Below, piece by piece: positions 1 to 6,454 of a stretch of 24,473 bases of DNA; position 1 is the first letter of the stretch, and each line of letters starts with the position of its first letter. Origin of the DNA: DASRUP01 sp036397395 (GTDB lineage Bacteria; Patescibacteriota; Minisyncoccia; Minisyncoccales; UBA10102); assembly GCA_036397395.1 (NCBI GenBank), contig DASWIZ010000012.1, positions 1-24,473 of the forward strand, in the 5' to 3' direction. The position numbers were made by a program, and so were the translations under genes. Below the pieces are notes generated by a model, which saw only the letters and a program-made list of their open reading frames with translations, did not search any database and was not told where the DNA came from.

Positions 1-74
1 CTTGCGTTTTCATTCTTGAGACGGGTAACTGTCTGTCTGAGACGCTGTTCAACTGTGAGTTGTCCTTTTGGCAT
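1..74 (-). CDS. 5' end of an unidentified protein, cut by the window edge
   Basis: An open frame starts with ATG at 74 and runs off the left edge without a stop. The visible 24 residues begin MPKGQLTVEQRLRQ and are hydrophilic, basic and probably helical. I do not recognise the family. An extended -10 (TGGTATGAT) lies 11 nt upstream of the ATG, which supports a real, nearly leaderless start. The Arg/Gln/Lys-rich start would suit a small DNA-binding protein, but that is a guess. Confidence 0.4.
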   Translation of the reverse strand, partial: MPKGQLTVEQRLRQTVTRLKNENA

Positions 75-85
75 TGGTGAGGACT

Positions 86-94
86 ATCATACCA
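86..94 (-). promoter_or_regulatory. Extended -10 promoter for the left-edge gene
   Basis: The minus strand reads TGG-TATGAT, an extended -10 ending 11 nt before the ATG at 74. No convincing -35 is visible at 17 nt. Confidence 0.35.
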
Positions 95-143
95 CGCGGT
101 CAATCCTTCGTGTAGGAAGTTATCCCCAGTGAGCAGTTACCCG

Positions 144-371
144 CTAGGGCGGCCCTTTCTTTGGGTGCAGCTTTTCTTCCTTTCTTTTGTTTTCTTCTCT
201 CCAAAAGGGAATGAGCGCCGTGGTGTCTATATGGATATCCCTACTTTTTACCTCAAGACTCATTTTTTTGGTAGCGTCTAGTAGCGAATAGGCTCTCCAT
301 TCGCACTCGACTCCGTCAGTTCGTATAAGAATGTACTCGTCCCCTTCTTTCACTACTCTTACTCTAACCAT
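144..371 (-). CDS. Small hypothetical protein coupled to rmuC
   Basis: A 75-residue soluble protein of unknown family. The N-terminal half has alternating beta-like segments (VRVRVV, EYILIRT); the C-terminus is charged and ends in a Lys/Glu-rich tail. There is no signal peptide or membrane segment. Its ATG overlaps the rmuC stop as TAATG, and GAGG lies about 8 nt upstream inside rmuC, so translation is probably coupled to rmuC. It is probably real because of this junction and its protein-like composition. No function can be assigned. Confidence 0.55.
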   Translation of the reverse strand: MVRVRVVKEGDEYILIRTDGVECEWRAYSLLDATKKMSLEVKSRDIHIDTTALIPFWREENKRKEEKLHPKKGPP

Positions 372-1429
372 TATTCATCCTCGTCGAGTGTGCTGGGTTT
401 TTCCAATTGTAGCACATCAATTTCGTTTGAGGAACCCGTAATGCGCAAAACGTCTTTGTCTATTTTGCCCAGTTCTTTGCGCGAGGCGTTGTAGCTGTTT
501 ACCGTGGCGCTTAACGAGTTGCCCAGTTTGGTGTGGTGCTCGTCGTAGGCTTTTAAATGCCTGCCCAAGTCTTCCACGCGCTTTATAATAAGCTTTGCGG
601 ATTCTTCAATTTGCATGGCTTTAAGCCCCTGCAAAACAGTTTGCAAATACGCCAAAAACGACGTGGGTGAAACAATAATAACTTTATATTTGCCCGCGGC
701 CCGCTGTACCAGGTTTTCCGTGTCTTCGGTTACGGCCCCAATTTTGTTTACCAAAAGGTCGTAATAAATGGCCTCGTGCGGAATAAACATAAACGCAAAG
801 TCGGTTGTGCCCTGTTCTGGCTGGATATATTTTGCGGTTTCCACAATGCGATTTTTTAGGTCGCCCACAAACGCTTTTTCCAAACGGGCCTTTTCGGAGG
901 CATCCGCGGTTTCAGCTATACGGTTATAGTTTTCCAGCGAGAATTTCGAGTCTATGGGAATAATCTTGTCTTTTACGAATACGGCGGCGTCCACAATAGT
1001 ACCGTTGGGAAAGCCGTACTGCATTTGGTAAGAACCCGGAGGCATTACGTTTTTTAACAGCGCTTCCAAATAGTATTCGCCCAGCACTCCCCGTTGCTTT
1101 GGATTTTTTAAAATATCCTGCAGGCTCTGCAGCTGTTCGGTAACGTTCATTACCTGCTTTTGGCCTTCGGACACGCGAGTTAATTCTGCGGTTACAGCCT
1201 GAATAAGCTTGGCCGACTCTGAATACTGCTGCTGGAACATGGTGGTCGCCCCGCCCAGTTTTTCGTCCACAGTCTGGCGAAGCTCCGCAATTTGCCCTTG
1301 GATCATAACGATTTCCTGTCCGCCAGTCTTGCTGCCACCTTCGGCCTGCTGCTTTTGGCTTTTTTGCCACAGCAAAAACAAAGCTAAGGCCAGGCCCGCG
1401 ATAATAACAATGTACACTATGTCTTGCAT
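371..1429 (-). CDS. rmuC: RmuC family protein (DNA recombination, nuclease-like)
   Basis: 352 residues. One N-terminal membrane helix (about residues 4-20, IVYIVIIAGLALALFLLW) is followed by a coiled coil (about 40-105) and then the RmuC domain. Recognisable blocks are KNPKQRGVLGEYYLEALL, then VDAAVFVKDKIIPIDSKF, then FMFIPHEAIYYDLL; the D..DSK region matches the PD-(D/E)XK-like core seen in RmuC. The family is linked to limiting recombination at inverted repeats and to DNA protection; its exact activity is unsettled. A -10-like TATGCT ends 6 nt before the ATG, so the message is probably leaderless. The antiporter gene ends 27 nt upstream and the 75-residue ORF overlaps the stop, so the gene may be read both from its own promoter and by read-through. 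Confidence 0.9.
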   Translation of the reverse strand: MQDIVYIVIIAGLALALFLLWQKSQKQQAEGGSKTGGQEIVMIQGQIAELRQTVDEKLGGATTMFQQQYSESAKLIQAVTAELTRVSEGQKQVMNVTEQLQSLQDILKNPKQRGVLGEYYLEALLKNVMPPGSYQMQYGFPNGTIVDAAVFVKDKIIPIDSKFSLENYNRIAETADASEKARLEKAFVGDLKNRIVETAKYIQPEQGTTDFAFMFIPHEAIYYDLLVNKIGAVTEDTENLVQRAAGKYKVIIVSPTSFLAYLQTVLQGLKAMQIEESAKLIIKRVEDLGRHLKAYDEHHTKLGNSLSATVNSYNASRKELGKIDKDVLRITGSSNEIDVLQLEKPSTLDEDE

Positions 1430-1435
1430 GGCCCT

Positions 1436-1444
1436 AGCATACCA
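1436..1444 (-). promoter_or_regulatory. Extended -10, leaderless rmuC promoter
   Basis: TGG-TATGCT on the minus strand, with exactly 6 nt between the hexamer and the rmuC ATG, so transcription would start at or next to the A of ATG. No clear -35. Confidence 0.4.
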
Positions 1445-1456
1445 TATTGCAAAGCC

Positions 1457-2446
1457 TTAGGGGAGGTCGAATACGCGAATAAGAATTTCTCCCGCGATAA
1501 AGGCCATGTACAGGAAAAGCAAAAACACTCCTTCTTTGCGGTTTATTTTTCGGCCGGTACGCAGGAATAGTAAGAAAAAGAGGGCCGAAACAATAAGAAA
1601 AAAGCGCGCTAAAGCAAACGGGGAAAAGTCGTCTATGCGTATGGGTTGGATTAAGGCCACAATTCCAAGCACCAGTGTGGACATTACGATAACCGCCCCC
1701 ATTAAATCGCCCAAAATAACTCGGCTATTGCCTTGGCGGGCCGCGGCAATGGTAAAGTAAACTTCAGGAAGCGCGCTTCCAAAACCAAGCACGAAAATTC
1801 CAATAAGGGCAACGGGAATCTGGAACTGGTCGGCAAAAAACAAGACTGCTTCAACCGCGCCGTAGGCGGAAGCCAGCAAAATAAGGATACCGGCCACGGT
1901 TTTTAAGACATTTACGAAAAATGTCCGAAACCTGGCAATGGGGGGGTTTTTCGGCCGGACAGGTTCGTTGGCGTGGTTAAAAATATGCGTGTATTCTTCG
2001 CGTTTGGAAAAAAGCCACAAGCTGTAGAACAAAAACGCAAGTAATAGTACAACAGCGTCTCCCCTACCCAGTTCATGGTCTAAAATAAGCAGCAGCGGAA
2101 GGACGGCAACGGCAGCGGTAATAAGGGAGGAGCGTTGCACCAGCGGGCCTTCGCCGCGCAGCGAACCTTGGCCGAAAAACACGGCAAGCGCCGCGACCAG
2201 CGTAAGGTCTACCACGCTGTTGCCCATTACGTCGCCAAACGAAAGCTCGGGCGCGTCGTTGAAGGCGGCAATAACCCCCACAAACAAGTTTGGGAATGAC
2301 GCCACCACCGCCATTACGAAAAACGCAATGACAAATTCGCGCCACTTTAAATACCGGGCAATTTGGCTAACGCTGCTTACCAACCAGTTGGAAGACCAAA
2401 GCAGCAAGAATGCGGAAAATACAAAAAGAAAAAAGTGAAATAGCAT
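1457..2446 (-). CDS. CaCA-type cation antiporter (Na+/Ca2+ exchanger-like)
   Basis: About 329 residues with roughly ten hydrophobic helices and an internal two-fold repeat typical of the Ca2+/cation antiporter superfamily. Alpha repeat 1 contains VVASFPNLFVGVIAA followed by GDVMGNSVVDLTL. Alpha repeat 2 contains GSALPEVYFTIAAARQG followed by GDLMGAVIVM. A loop near the middle is hydrophilic, as in exchangers. I chose the ATG at 2446, 4 nt after the ATPase stop, because residue 1 then begins the first membrane helix; an upstream ATG at 2515 would lie inside the ATPase gene. The acidic residue expected after the Pro of repeat 1 is Asn, so ion specificity may differ from textbook NCX proteins. 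It follows a P-type ATPase closely, and both probably handle cations at the membrane. Confidence 0.8.
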   Translation of the reverse strand: MLFHFFLFVFSAFLLLWSSNWLVSSVSQIARYLKWREFVIAFFVMAVVASFPNLFVGVIAAFNDAPELSFGDVMGNSVVDLTLVAALAVFFGQGSLRGEGPLVQRSSLITAAVAVLPLLLILDHELGRGDAVVLLLAFLFYSLWLFSKREEYTHIFNHANEPVRPKNPPIARFRTFFVNVLKTVAGILILLASAYGAVEAVLFFADQFQIPVALIGIFVLGFGSALPEVYFTIAAARQGNSRVILGDLMGAVIVMSTLVLGIVALIQPIRIDDFSPFALARFFLIVSALFFLLFLRTGRKINRKEGVFLLFLYMAFIAGEILIRVFDLP

Positions 2447-2450
2447 ATTT

Positions 2451-5105
2451 TTACATTTCAATGGCAGCGCCCTTTTTGCGGTCGTATTGGATAAATATCC
2501 ATTTTCCAAATTCAATACAGATTACATTTAGTATTCCAAGGCCGGCCAACAAAGTCCAGTCAAACAGGTTAAGGGGGTGGGTTTCAAAAAGCTGCCGCAA
2601 AACCGGAATGTATATGACGGCAAACAGCATGGCAAAACCCGCCAGGACGCTCGACACCAGCCATAGGTTGGAAAACGGGTTGTACTGCCACAAATTTTTG
2701 CGCAGGCTTTTACACGAGAAGGCGTACAGTAAAGAATCAATTCCCAGCCCAACAAAAATAATGGTTTGAATATGATGCTGGCTGTATCCCAGGTCGCCAG
2801 AAAGCAGCCAGTAAAACAAACCAAGCAAAATAAGGTCGGTAATAAAGCTAATGACAAAAATAATGGCTTTCATTTCTCCGGTAAGCAAAGAGCTGTTGTG
2901 TTTGGGCGGGCGCCGGCGCATTACGTCGCTTTCCGCTTTTTCTTTGGTAAGGGCAATGCTGGGAAGCGTGCCTTCCACCAAATTAATCCACAAAATCTGC
3001 AAAGCGGTAACGGGTAAAAACGGGGCGCCGATAAGAAGGGTTGCCCCAATAAGTATGGTTTCCGTAAACGAACCGGAAACCATAAAGGTAATAATTTTCC
3101 GGATGTTGTCTAAAATAACCCGTCCTTCTTTAATGGCTGCGGGAATAATGGCAAAGTTGTCGCCCAGCAAAACCAGGTCGGCCGTTTCTTTGGCAACGTC
3201 GGCGCCAGATCCTAACGCCAAACCAATGTCCGCTTTTTTTAAGGCTGGCGCGTCGTTTACGCCGTCTCCGGTCATGGCGATAACCGCGTTTTGATTTTGC
3301 CACGCTTCAATAATGCGCAGTTTGTGCGCGGGCTCCACCCGGGCAAACACGGAAATTTGGGCCAGCAGGTTGGCAAGCTCTTTATCCCCGATGCCCTCGA
3401 GGTGTCTGCCTTGCATAATATTTTCCGCTTCCGCGGGTAAGCCAAGTTCTTTGGCCACTGCCCGGGCGGTCAAGGCGTGGTCGCCCGTAACAATCACGGT
3501 TTTAATGCCCGCCATTTTTGCTTCGTCGATGGCGTCTTTTACGCCTTTGCGTATGGGGTCTTTAAGGGCGACAAATCCAATAAACTGCAGGCCGCCAATG
3601 CGATTTTTTAAAAATTTTTGTTGCTGTTCTTGTGTTTTTCCGGCAAACTGGTCTTGCCCAATGATTTTTACGCCTGCCGCCACTACGCGCAGCCCGCGCT
3701 GGGTAAGGTTTGCCAGGGTGTCCGTCGCTTCCCTGCGTTCATCCGGTGAAAGGTTTGAAATTCCCAGCAGGGCTTCCGGAGCTCCTGAAACATACAGTTT
3801 TATGCCGTCTGTAGTTTGGTGAAAACTTGCCACGTATTTGGTGGAAGAATCGAATGGAATGCGCAACACCAAAGGCAAACGTTCTTCTAGTTTTGTTTTG
3901 GAAAACCCGGCAGCCATACCCGCCTGCATTAACGCGCGGTCCGTAGGCCTTCCCCTTACTATTTGCTGTTCTAAGGCATGATCCGGGTTTTCGACATACG
4001 CTTCGTTTGCCAGGGTGCTGGCAATGTACAATAGTTCCTTGTCTTGCAGCCGTAAGGGCACCACTTCTTCCATTTGCATTTTTCCTTCCGTTAACGTAAG
4101 CGTTTTGTCCGTGGCAATTACCGTGGTGGAACCCAGAGTTTCAGCGGCCGGCAAGGAGCGCACGAGCCCTTTTTTTTGCAAAATGCGCTGCATGCCAATG
4201 GCCAGCACAATAGTCATGGCAATGGGCAGGCCTTCGGGAATGGCAGATACGGCAATGGCTACGGCCAGCTCGAACATTTCAACCACGCCCGCTCCCGTAA
4301 GCGTCCCTTCCAAAAATATCAAAAGCGCGAGCAGGGTAATAACGATGCCAATAATCCACGAAAAGTGCGTAAGCTTTTTTTGGTAGGGCGTGTGCTCTTC
4401 TTTGACGTTTTTTATAAGGGTGCCAATGCGGCCAAGCTCGGTGTAAAGCCCGGTGCCCACAACCACGGCTTTTCCGTTGCCCGATTCCACCACGCTGCCC
4501 ATATACACCATGTTGTCGCGGTCTGCCAAAGAGGTTGCGGTTTGCAATACGGTGTTCCGCTTCAAAGCGGCAATCCATTCGCCCGTAAGCACCGCTTCGT
4601 TTACCTGCAAATTCCAGCAGTGCAAAAGCCGGCCGTCGGCAGGCACTTTATCGCCCGGGTGCAGCATAATAACGTCGCCGGGCAGTACGTCTTCCTGGGC
4701 AATTTGCATTTCCTGGCCGCCCCGCAGTACGGTGGCTTTGTGGTGCAAAATTTGTTTTAGTTTTGCCAGGGCGTTGGCGGCTTTACTTTCCTGCGCGTAC
4801 CCGATAATGGTATTCAAAAGCACGGTGCCAAAAATAACAATGCTGTCGGTGTATTCTTGGAACACAAGGGTAACAAAGCCCGCTACCACTAAAATAAAAA
4901 TAAGCGGGCTGCGGAATTGTTTTAAAAACAGAACCAGTTTGGAAGTCGGTTTTGCTTCGGGCAATTTGTTTGGGCCAAAAAATTCGCGGCGGCGCTGCAC
5001 GGTTTTTTCATATAAGCCGTTCTCCGCGTCGGTTTCCAGTTTGCGTACCGCTTCCCCGGCAGATATGGCGTGCCAATTAGTTCCAAGAATATCATTAAAA
5101 GACAT
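2451..5105 (-). CDS. P-type cation-transporting ATPase (P2-like)
   Basis: 884 residues from the chosen start. The domain order is classic: N-terminal cation ATPase segment, M1-M2, actuator domain with TGE (residues 174-176), M3-M4 with AIPEGLP, phosphorylation site D333 in DKTLTLTEGKM, nucleotide domain with SGAPE near 440, hinge GDGVNDAPAL (D614, D618), then M5-M10 with WINLVEGTLPSIAL. It couples ATP hydrolysis to cation transport; similarity is to Ca2+/PMR1-type pumps. Several motifs are altered: DKTG is DKTL, TGES is TGEW, KGAPE is SGAPE, and NLVTD of M6 is NLVEG. I start at ATG 5105 rather than 5183 because TATAAT ends 6 nt upstream and the 5183-5106 stretch contains a terminator hairpin. 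The antiporter gene follows 4 nt after the stop. Confidence 0.9.
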   Translation of the reverse strand: MSFNDILGTNWHAISAGEAVRKLETDAENGLYEKTVQRRREFFGPNKLPEAKPTSKLVLFLKQFRSPLIFILVVAGFVTLVFQEYTDSIVIFGTVLLNTIIGYAQESKAANALAKLKQILHHKATVLRGGQEMQIAQEDVLPGDVIMLHPGDKVPADGRLLHCWNLQVNEAVLTGEWIAALKRNTVLQTATSLADRDNMVYMGSVVESGNGKAVVVGTGLYTELGRIGTLIKNVKEEHTPYQKKLTHFSWIIGIVITLLALLIFLEGTLTGAGVVEMFELAVAIAVSAIPEGLPIAMTIVLAIGMQRILQKKGLVRSLPAAETLGSTTVIATDKTLTLTEGKMQMEEVVPLRLQDKELLYIASTLANEAYVENPDHALEQQIVRGRPTDRALMQAGMAAGFSKTKLEERLPLVLRIPFDSSTKYVASFHQTTDGIKLYVSGAPEALLGISNLSPDERREATDTLANLTQRGLRVVAAGVKIIGQDQFAGKTQEQQQKFLKNRIGGLQFIGFVALKDPIRKGVKDAIDEAKMAGIKTVIVTGDHALTARAVAKELGLPAEAENIMQGRHLEGIGDKELANLLAQISVFARVEPAHKLRIIEAWQNQNAVIAMTGDGVNDAPALKKADIGLALGSGADVAKETADLVLLGDNFAIIPAAIKEGRVILDNIRKIITFMVSGSFTETILIGATLLIGAPFLPVTALQILWINLVEGTLPSIALTKEKAESDVMRRRPPKHNSSLLTGEMKAIIFVISFITDLILLGLFYWLLSGDLGYSQHHIQTIIFVGLGIDSLLYAFSCKSLRKNLWQYNPFSNLWLVSSVLAGFAMLFAVIYIPVLRQLFETHPLNLFDWTLLAGLGILNVICIEFGKWIFIQYDRKKGAAIEM

Positions 5106-5111
5106 TGTCTT

Positions 5112-5117
5112 ATTATA
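5112..5117 (-). promoter_or_regulatory. -10 box of a leaderless ATPase promoter
   Basis: Perfect TATAAT on the minus strand, 6 nt before the ATG at 5105, immediately after the T-run of the preceding terminator. No good -35 at 17 nt (GTGCAG). Confidence 0.5.
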
Positions 5118-5142
5118 CAAAAAATCCAGCGCTTCTGCACTG
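5118..5142 (-). terminator. Intrinsic terminator of hicB-hicA
   Basis: In the minus RNA the hairpin CAGUGC-AGAA-GCGCUG (6 bp including one G-U) is followed by GATTTTTTG. It lies between the hicA stop (5200) and the ATPase -10 box. Confidence 0.6.
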
Positions 5143-5148
5143 AATTTT
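5126..5148. repeat. Hairpin direct repeat, copy 1
   Basis: A 23-nt unit that matches 5693-5715 at 22 of 23 positions. It contains the CAGYGC-AGAA-GCGCTG hairpin. Here it forms the terminator downstream of hicA. The two copies bracket hicB-hicA. Confidence 0.7.
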
Positions 5149-5199
5149 GTGTAAAACTCCCAATTTGACAGTATATAAAGCAAACTTACCCAGGCAACA

Positions 5200-5424
5200 T
5201 TATTTCAAGGCTTTGGCAAATTCTTCTTCGCTAAGATTCACTTGCCGCAGAATGGATCGAAAAGTACCATAGGGGATTTCCTTCCGATTCGCGGGCACGA
5301 TTACGGTTAGTGTTGGTCCTCGTTCTTTTCGAAATTTCGCATGGCTGCCCTTTTGTGAAATATAAACAAAGCCCTTCTTTTGAAGGACTTGCACGACTTC
5401 TCTCGAAGAATAAAGTTTAGGCAC
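5200..5424 (-). CDS. hicA: HicA-family mRNA interferase toxin
   Basis: 74 residues, the usual size for HicA. The dsRBD-like fold is recognisable: an N-terminal helix VVQVLQKKGFVYI, the catalytic-histidine block QKGSHAKFRK (His28), a strand TLTVIVPAN, then KEIPYGTFRSILRQ and a C-terminal helix. HicA toxins cleave mRNA and tmRNA and are neutralised by HicB. The ATG overlaps the 3' end of hicB by 8 nt, so the pair is coupled, with antitoxin first. All key residues appear intact, so the toxin is probably active. A terminator follows at 5118-5142. Confidence 0.88.
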   Translation of the reverse strand: MPKLYSSREVVQVLQKKGFVYISQKGSHAKFRKERGPTLTVIVPANRKEIPYGTFRSILRQVNLSEEEFAKALK

Positions 5425-5638
5425 GGGAAAGCGAAAGGTTAATGATTTCTGCGTTTTCTACTTTGGCTATTTTTGTTGCCTTTTCGTCTTCAAAACGAAG
5501 CTCAATGGCCTCTTGAAGATTCGCAAGAGCTTCTTTTTTTGTTTTCCCAAAGCTCGAAACATCTACGTTCAATCCTTGAGCAACGTAGTATTTGCCTTCC
5601 TGCCAAACCACATTTTTGAGATTAACTTTGTTTGCCAT
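5417..5638 (-). CDS. hicB: HicB-like antitoxin (short form)
   Basis: 73 residues forming the partial RNase-H-like HicB core: KYYVAQGLNVDVSSFGKTKKEALANLQEAIELRFE. It binds and blocks HicA. The usual C-terminal ribbon-helix-helix or HTH DNA-binding segment of long HicB proteins is absent; the protein ends soon after the core, so autoregulation by HicB itself is doubtful. The ATG at 5638 sits 6 nt after a -10 with a perfect -35, giving a leaderless message. Confidence 0.8.
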   Translation of the reverse strand: MANKVNLKNVVWQEGKYYVAQGLNVDVSSFGKTKKEALANLQEAIELRFEDEKATKIAKVENAEIINLSLSRA

Positions 5639-5644
5639 AGATAT

Positions 5645-5673
5645 AGAATATCAAAATCGATCTCCTGTGTCAA
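5645..5673 (-). promoter_or_regulatory. hicBA promoter, leaderless
   Basis: TTGACA (5668-5673), 17-nt spacer, TATTCT (5645-5650), then 6 nt to the hicB ATG. Confidence 0.65.
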
Positions 5674-5692
5674 CTTGGCGAGGTTTCAATAA

Positions 5693-5715
5693 CCAGCGCT
5701 TCTGCGCTGAATTTT
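5693..5715. repeat. Hairpin direct repeat, copy 2
   Basis: Near-identical to 5126-5148 (one transition). Here the hairpin is perfect (CAGCGC-AGAA-GCGCTG) but no U-run follows it on the minus strand. On the plus strand it is followed by AATTTTATA. Confidence 0.7.
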
Positions 5716-5839
5716 ATACCCACCATAAGGCTGGGAGCCAAAGGATGTACCCTGCGTCCCGGAATTGTAATAACGTAATGTCGCGGGATTTGCAAGATGA
5801 GGAAATCCCCTGATTCCACAGCCTTCTAGTGAGTACTTG

Positions 5840-5867
5840 CCCTGAGCGAGCGAAGCGAGTCGAAGGG
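5840..5867. repeat. CTCGCT-type REP-like unit, copy 1
   Basis: CCCT and AGGG ends flank a run of CGAG/CGCT units inside the large RNA. A relative in the opposite orientation lies at 13319-13347 upstream of mraZ. Confidence 0.5.
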
Positions 5868-6095
5868 TTGCTTCTATGGTACCTCTATTGAACCAGCCAC
5901 CGTTTTCCCAGCGTGACTAGCTCAATAGAAGATCATAGCGGCGAACTGAACACTAATCCTGTTTTCATCCCTAGGTAAATCTTTTCTGAATGTGTCTGAC
6001 TAATGTCCATTTCGCCGCCATGAAGATTATTTGAATGTACTGTATCTTCCCGCTTGAGGTCACAATCTGGGATTATGAGCTTAAGTGGGGTAAAG

Positions 6096-6125
6096 AAAAA
6101 GGGCGTCTGTGAGGAGCCCGTTTTT
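6096..6125 (-). terminator. Terminator-like hairpin inside the large RNA
   Basis: In the minus RNA an AAAAA-C-GGGC stem pairs with GCCC-TTTTT around an 11-nt loop, followed by CTTT. It could end a short RNA of about 125 nt. Its loop can pair with the loop of helix A (6188-6194), which might relieve termination. Confidence 0.4.
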
Positions 6126-6134
6126 CGCTTTATT

Positions 6135-6160
6135 CCCACCTTCGCCAAGGCTTCGGTGGG
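6135..6160. repeat. GAAGC-type palindromic repeat (helix B)
   Basis: Palindrome CCCACC...GGTGGG with interior GAAGCCTTGGCGAA. It is related by transitions to the palindrome inside rplL at 23482-23507. Confidence 0.45.
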
Positions 6161-6225
6161 CGCAGTAAGCTTATTTAAGGCTAGTTTCTCCTCAAAAACC
6201 AGCTTTATTATTTATTTGTACTAGC

Positions 6226-6254
6226 ATTATAGCATACTCTATAAACTTTGTCAA
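6226..6254 (-). promoter_or_regulatory. Perfect consensus promoter of the large RNA
   Basis: TTGACA (6249-6254), exactly 17 nt, TATAAT (6226-6231). It is the only perfect sigma-70 consensus I found in the window. Predicted start is near 6219. Confidence 0.8.
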
Positions 6255-6263
6255 TACCCTTTG

Positions 6264-6272
6264 TGGTACAAT
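6264..6272 (+). promoter_or_regulatory. Possible plus-strand extended -10
   Basis: TGG-TACAAT on the plus strand. It would drive RNA antisense to the tRNA-like gene, ending at the hairpin 6433-6468, whose single wobble is a G-U only in the plus RNA. No good -35. Confidence 0.25.
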
Positions 6273-6302
6273 GAGAGTAGCACTTTACAGAGGCTTCTGA
6301 AA

Positions 6303-6337
6303 GCAAAAACGCCCCTATAGAATAGGGACGTTTTTGC
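6303..6337 (-). terminator. Terminator of the tRNA-like RNA
   Basis: A 16-position stem with a 3-nt loop (GCAAAAACG...CGTTTTTGC). The one mismatch is a U-G wobble in the minus RNA and a C-A mismatch in the plus RNA. It directly follows the tRNA-like element. Confidence 0.75.
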
Positions 6338-6418
6338 GTGGACCCGGCGGGGTTCGCACCCGCTTCGTTAGGTGCTAACGCTAACATCTTACTTCATAGA
6401 AGACGGGCCCGAGTCCAC
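6338..6418 (-). ncRNA. tRNA-like small RNA, non-canonical
   Basis: An 81-nt element. A 9-bp end helix (GTGGACTCG with CGGGTCCAC, one U-G) contains a tRNA-like 7-bp acceptor, GGACTCG with CGGGTCC plus discriminator A. A T-arm GCGGG-TGCGAAC-CCCGC abuts it exactly as in tRNA and tmRNA, but T-loop position 55 is G. The interior holds a possible TCTT/AAGA arm with no GG in the loop, and GTTAG or CGTTAG pairing with CTAAC(G); there is no 7-nt anticodon loop with U33. No CCA is encoded. It has its own promoter, with the predicted start on the first paired base, and its own terminator. It is either a novel tRNA-like RNA or a decayed tRNA; the dedicated signals favour the former. Confidence 0.55.
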
Positions 6419-6424
6419 AAATGT

Positions 6425-6454
6425 ATTGTAAAACAAAAAGAGCTCCTTTTGCAA
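6425..6454 (-). promoter_or_regulatory. Promoter of the tRNA-like RNA
   Basis: TTGCAA (6449-6454), 18 nt, TACAAT (6425-6430), then 6 nt to the first paired base at 6418. The -35 sits in the loop of the upstream terminator. Confidence 0.5.

Larger units (their letters stand above)
5690..6219 (-). ncRNA. Large structured RNA of unknown family (ends approximate)
   Basis: About 530 nt without a convincing ORF, transcribed leftwards from a consensus promoter. Helices read in the minus RNA: A, 6203-6196 with 6187-6180 (8 bp); B, 6160-6135 (CCCACC/GGTGGG with a CUUG-capped interior); C, 6125-6096; D, 6049-6044 with 5933-5928; E, 6022-6011 with 5945-5934 (12 bp); F, 5929-5913 with 5900-5884 (17 bp). 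The five non-Watson-Crick positions in A, E and F are all G-U in the minus RNA and would be A-C in the plus RNA, which supports the strand. The loop of A (TGAGGA) can kiss the loop of C (TCCTCA). I found no tmRNA tag and acceptor, no RNase P core and no SRP motif. The 3' end is not defined and may be anywhere up to the hairpin at 5693-5715. Confidence 0.6.

Noticed and set aside
5106..5183. Longer N-terminus for the P-type ATPase (start 5183)
   Set aside because: The stretch contains the hicA terminator and the ATPase -10 box; ATG 5105 fits the promoter.
5933..6148. 71-codon ORF within the large RNA region
   Set aside because: It begins with TTG inside helix B, has no Shine-Dalgarno, an atypical composition, and spans several helices. 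RNA structure explains the region better.
5690..6418. tmRNA, RNase P RNA or SRP RNA
   Set aside because: I looked for the tag ORF and acceptor pair, the GAGGAAAGTCC core, and the GGAAG/AGCAGCC SRP loop on both strands and did not find them; a divergent form cannot be excluded without covariance models.
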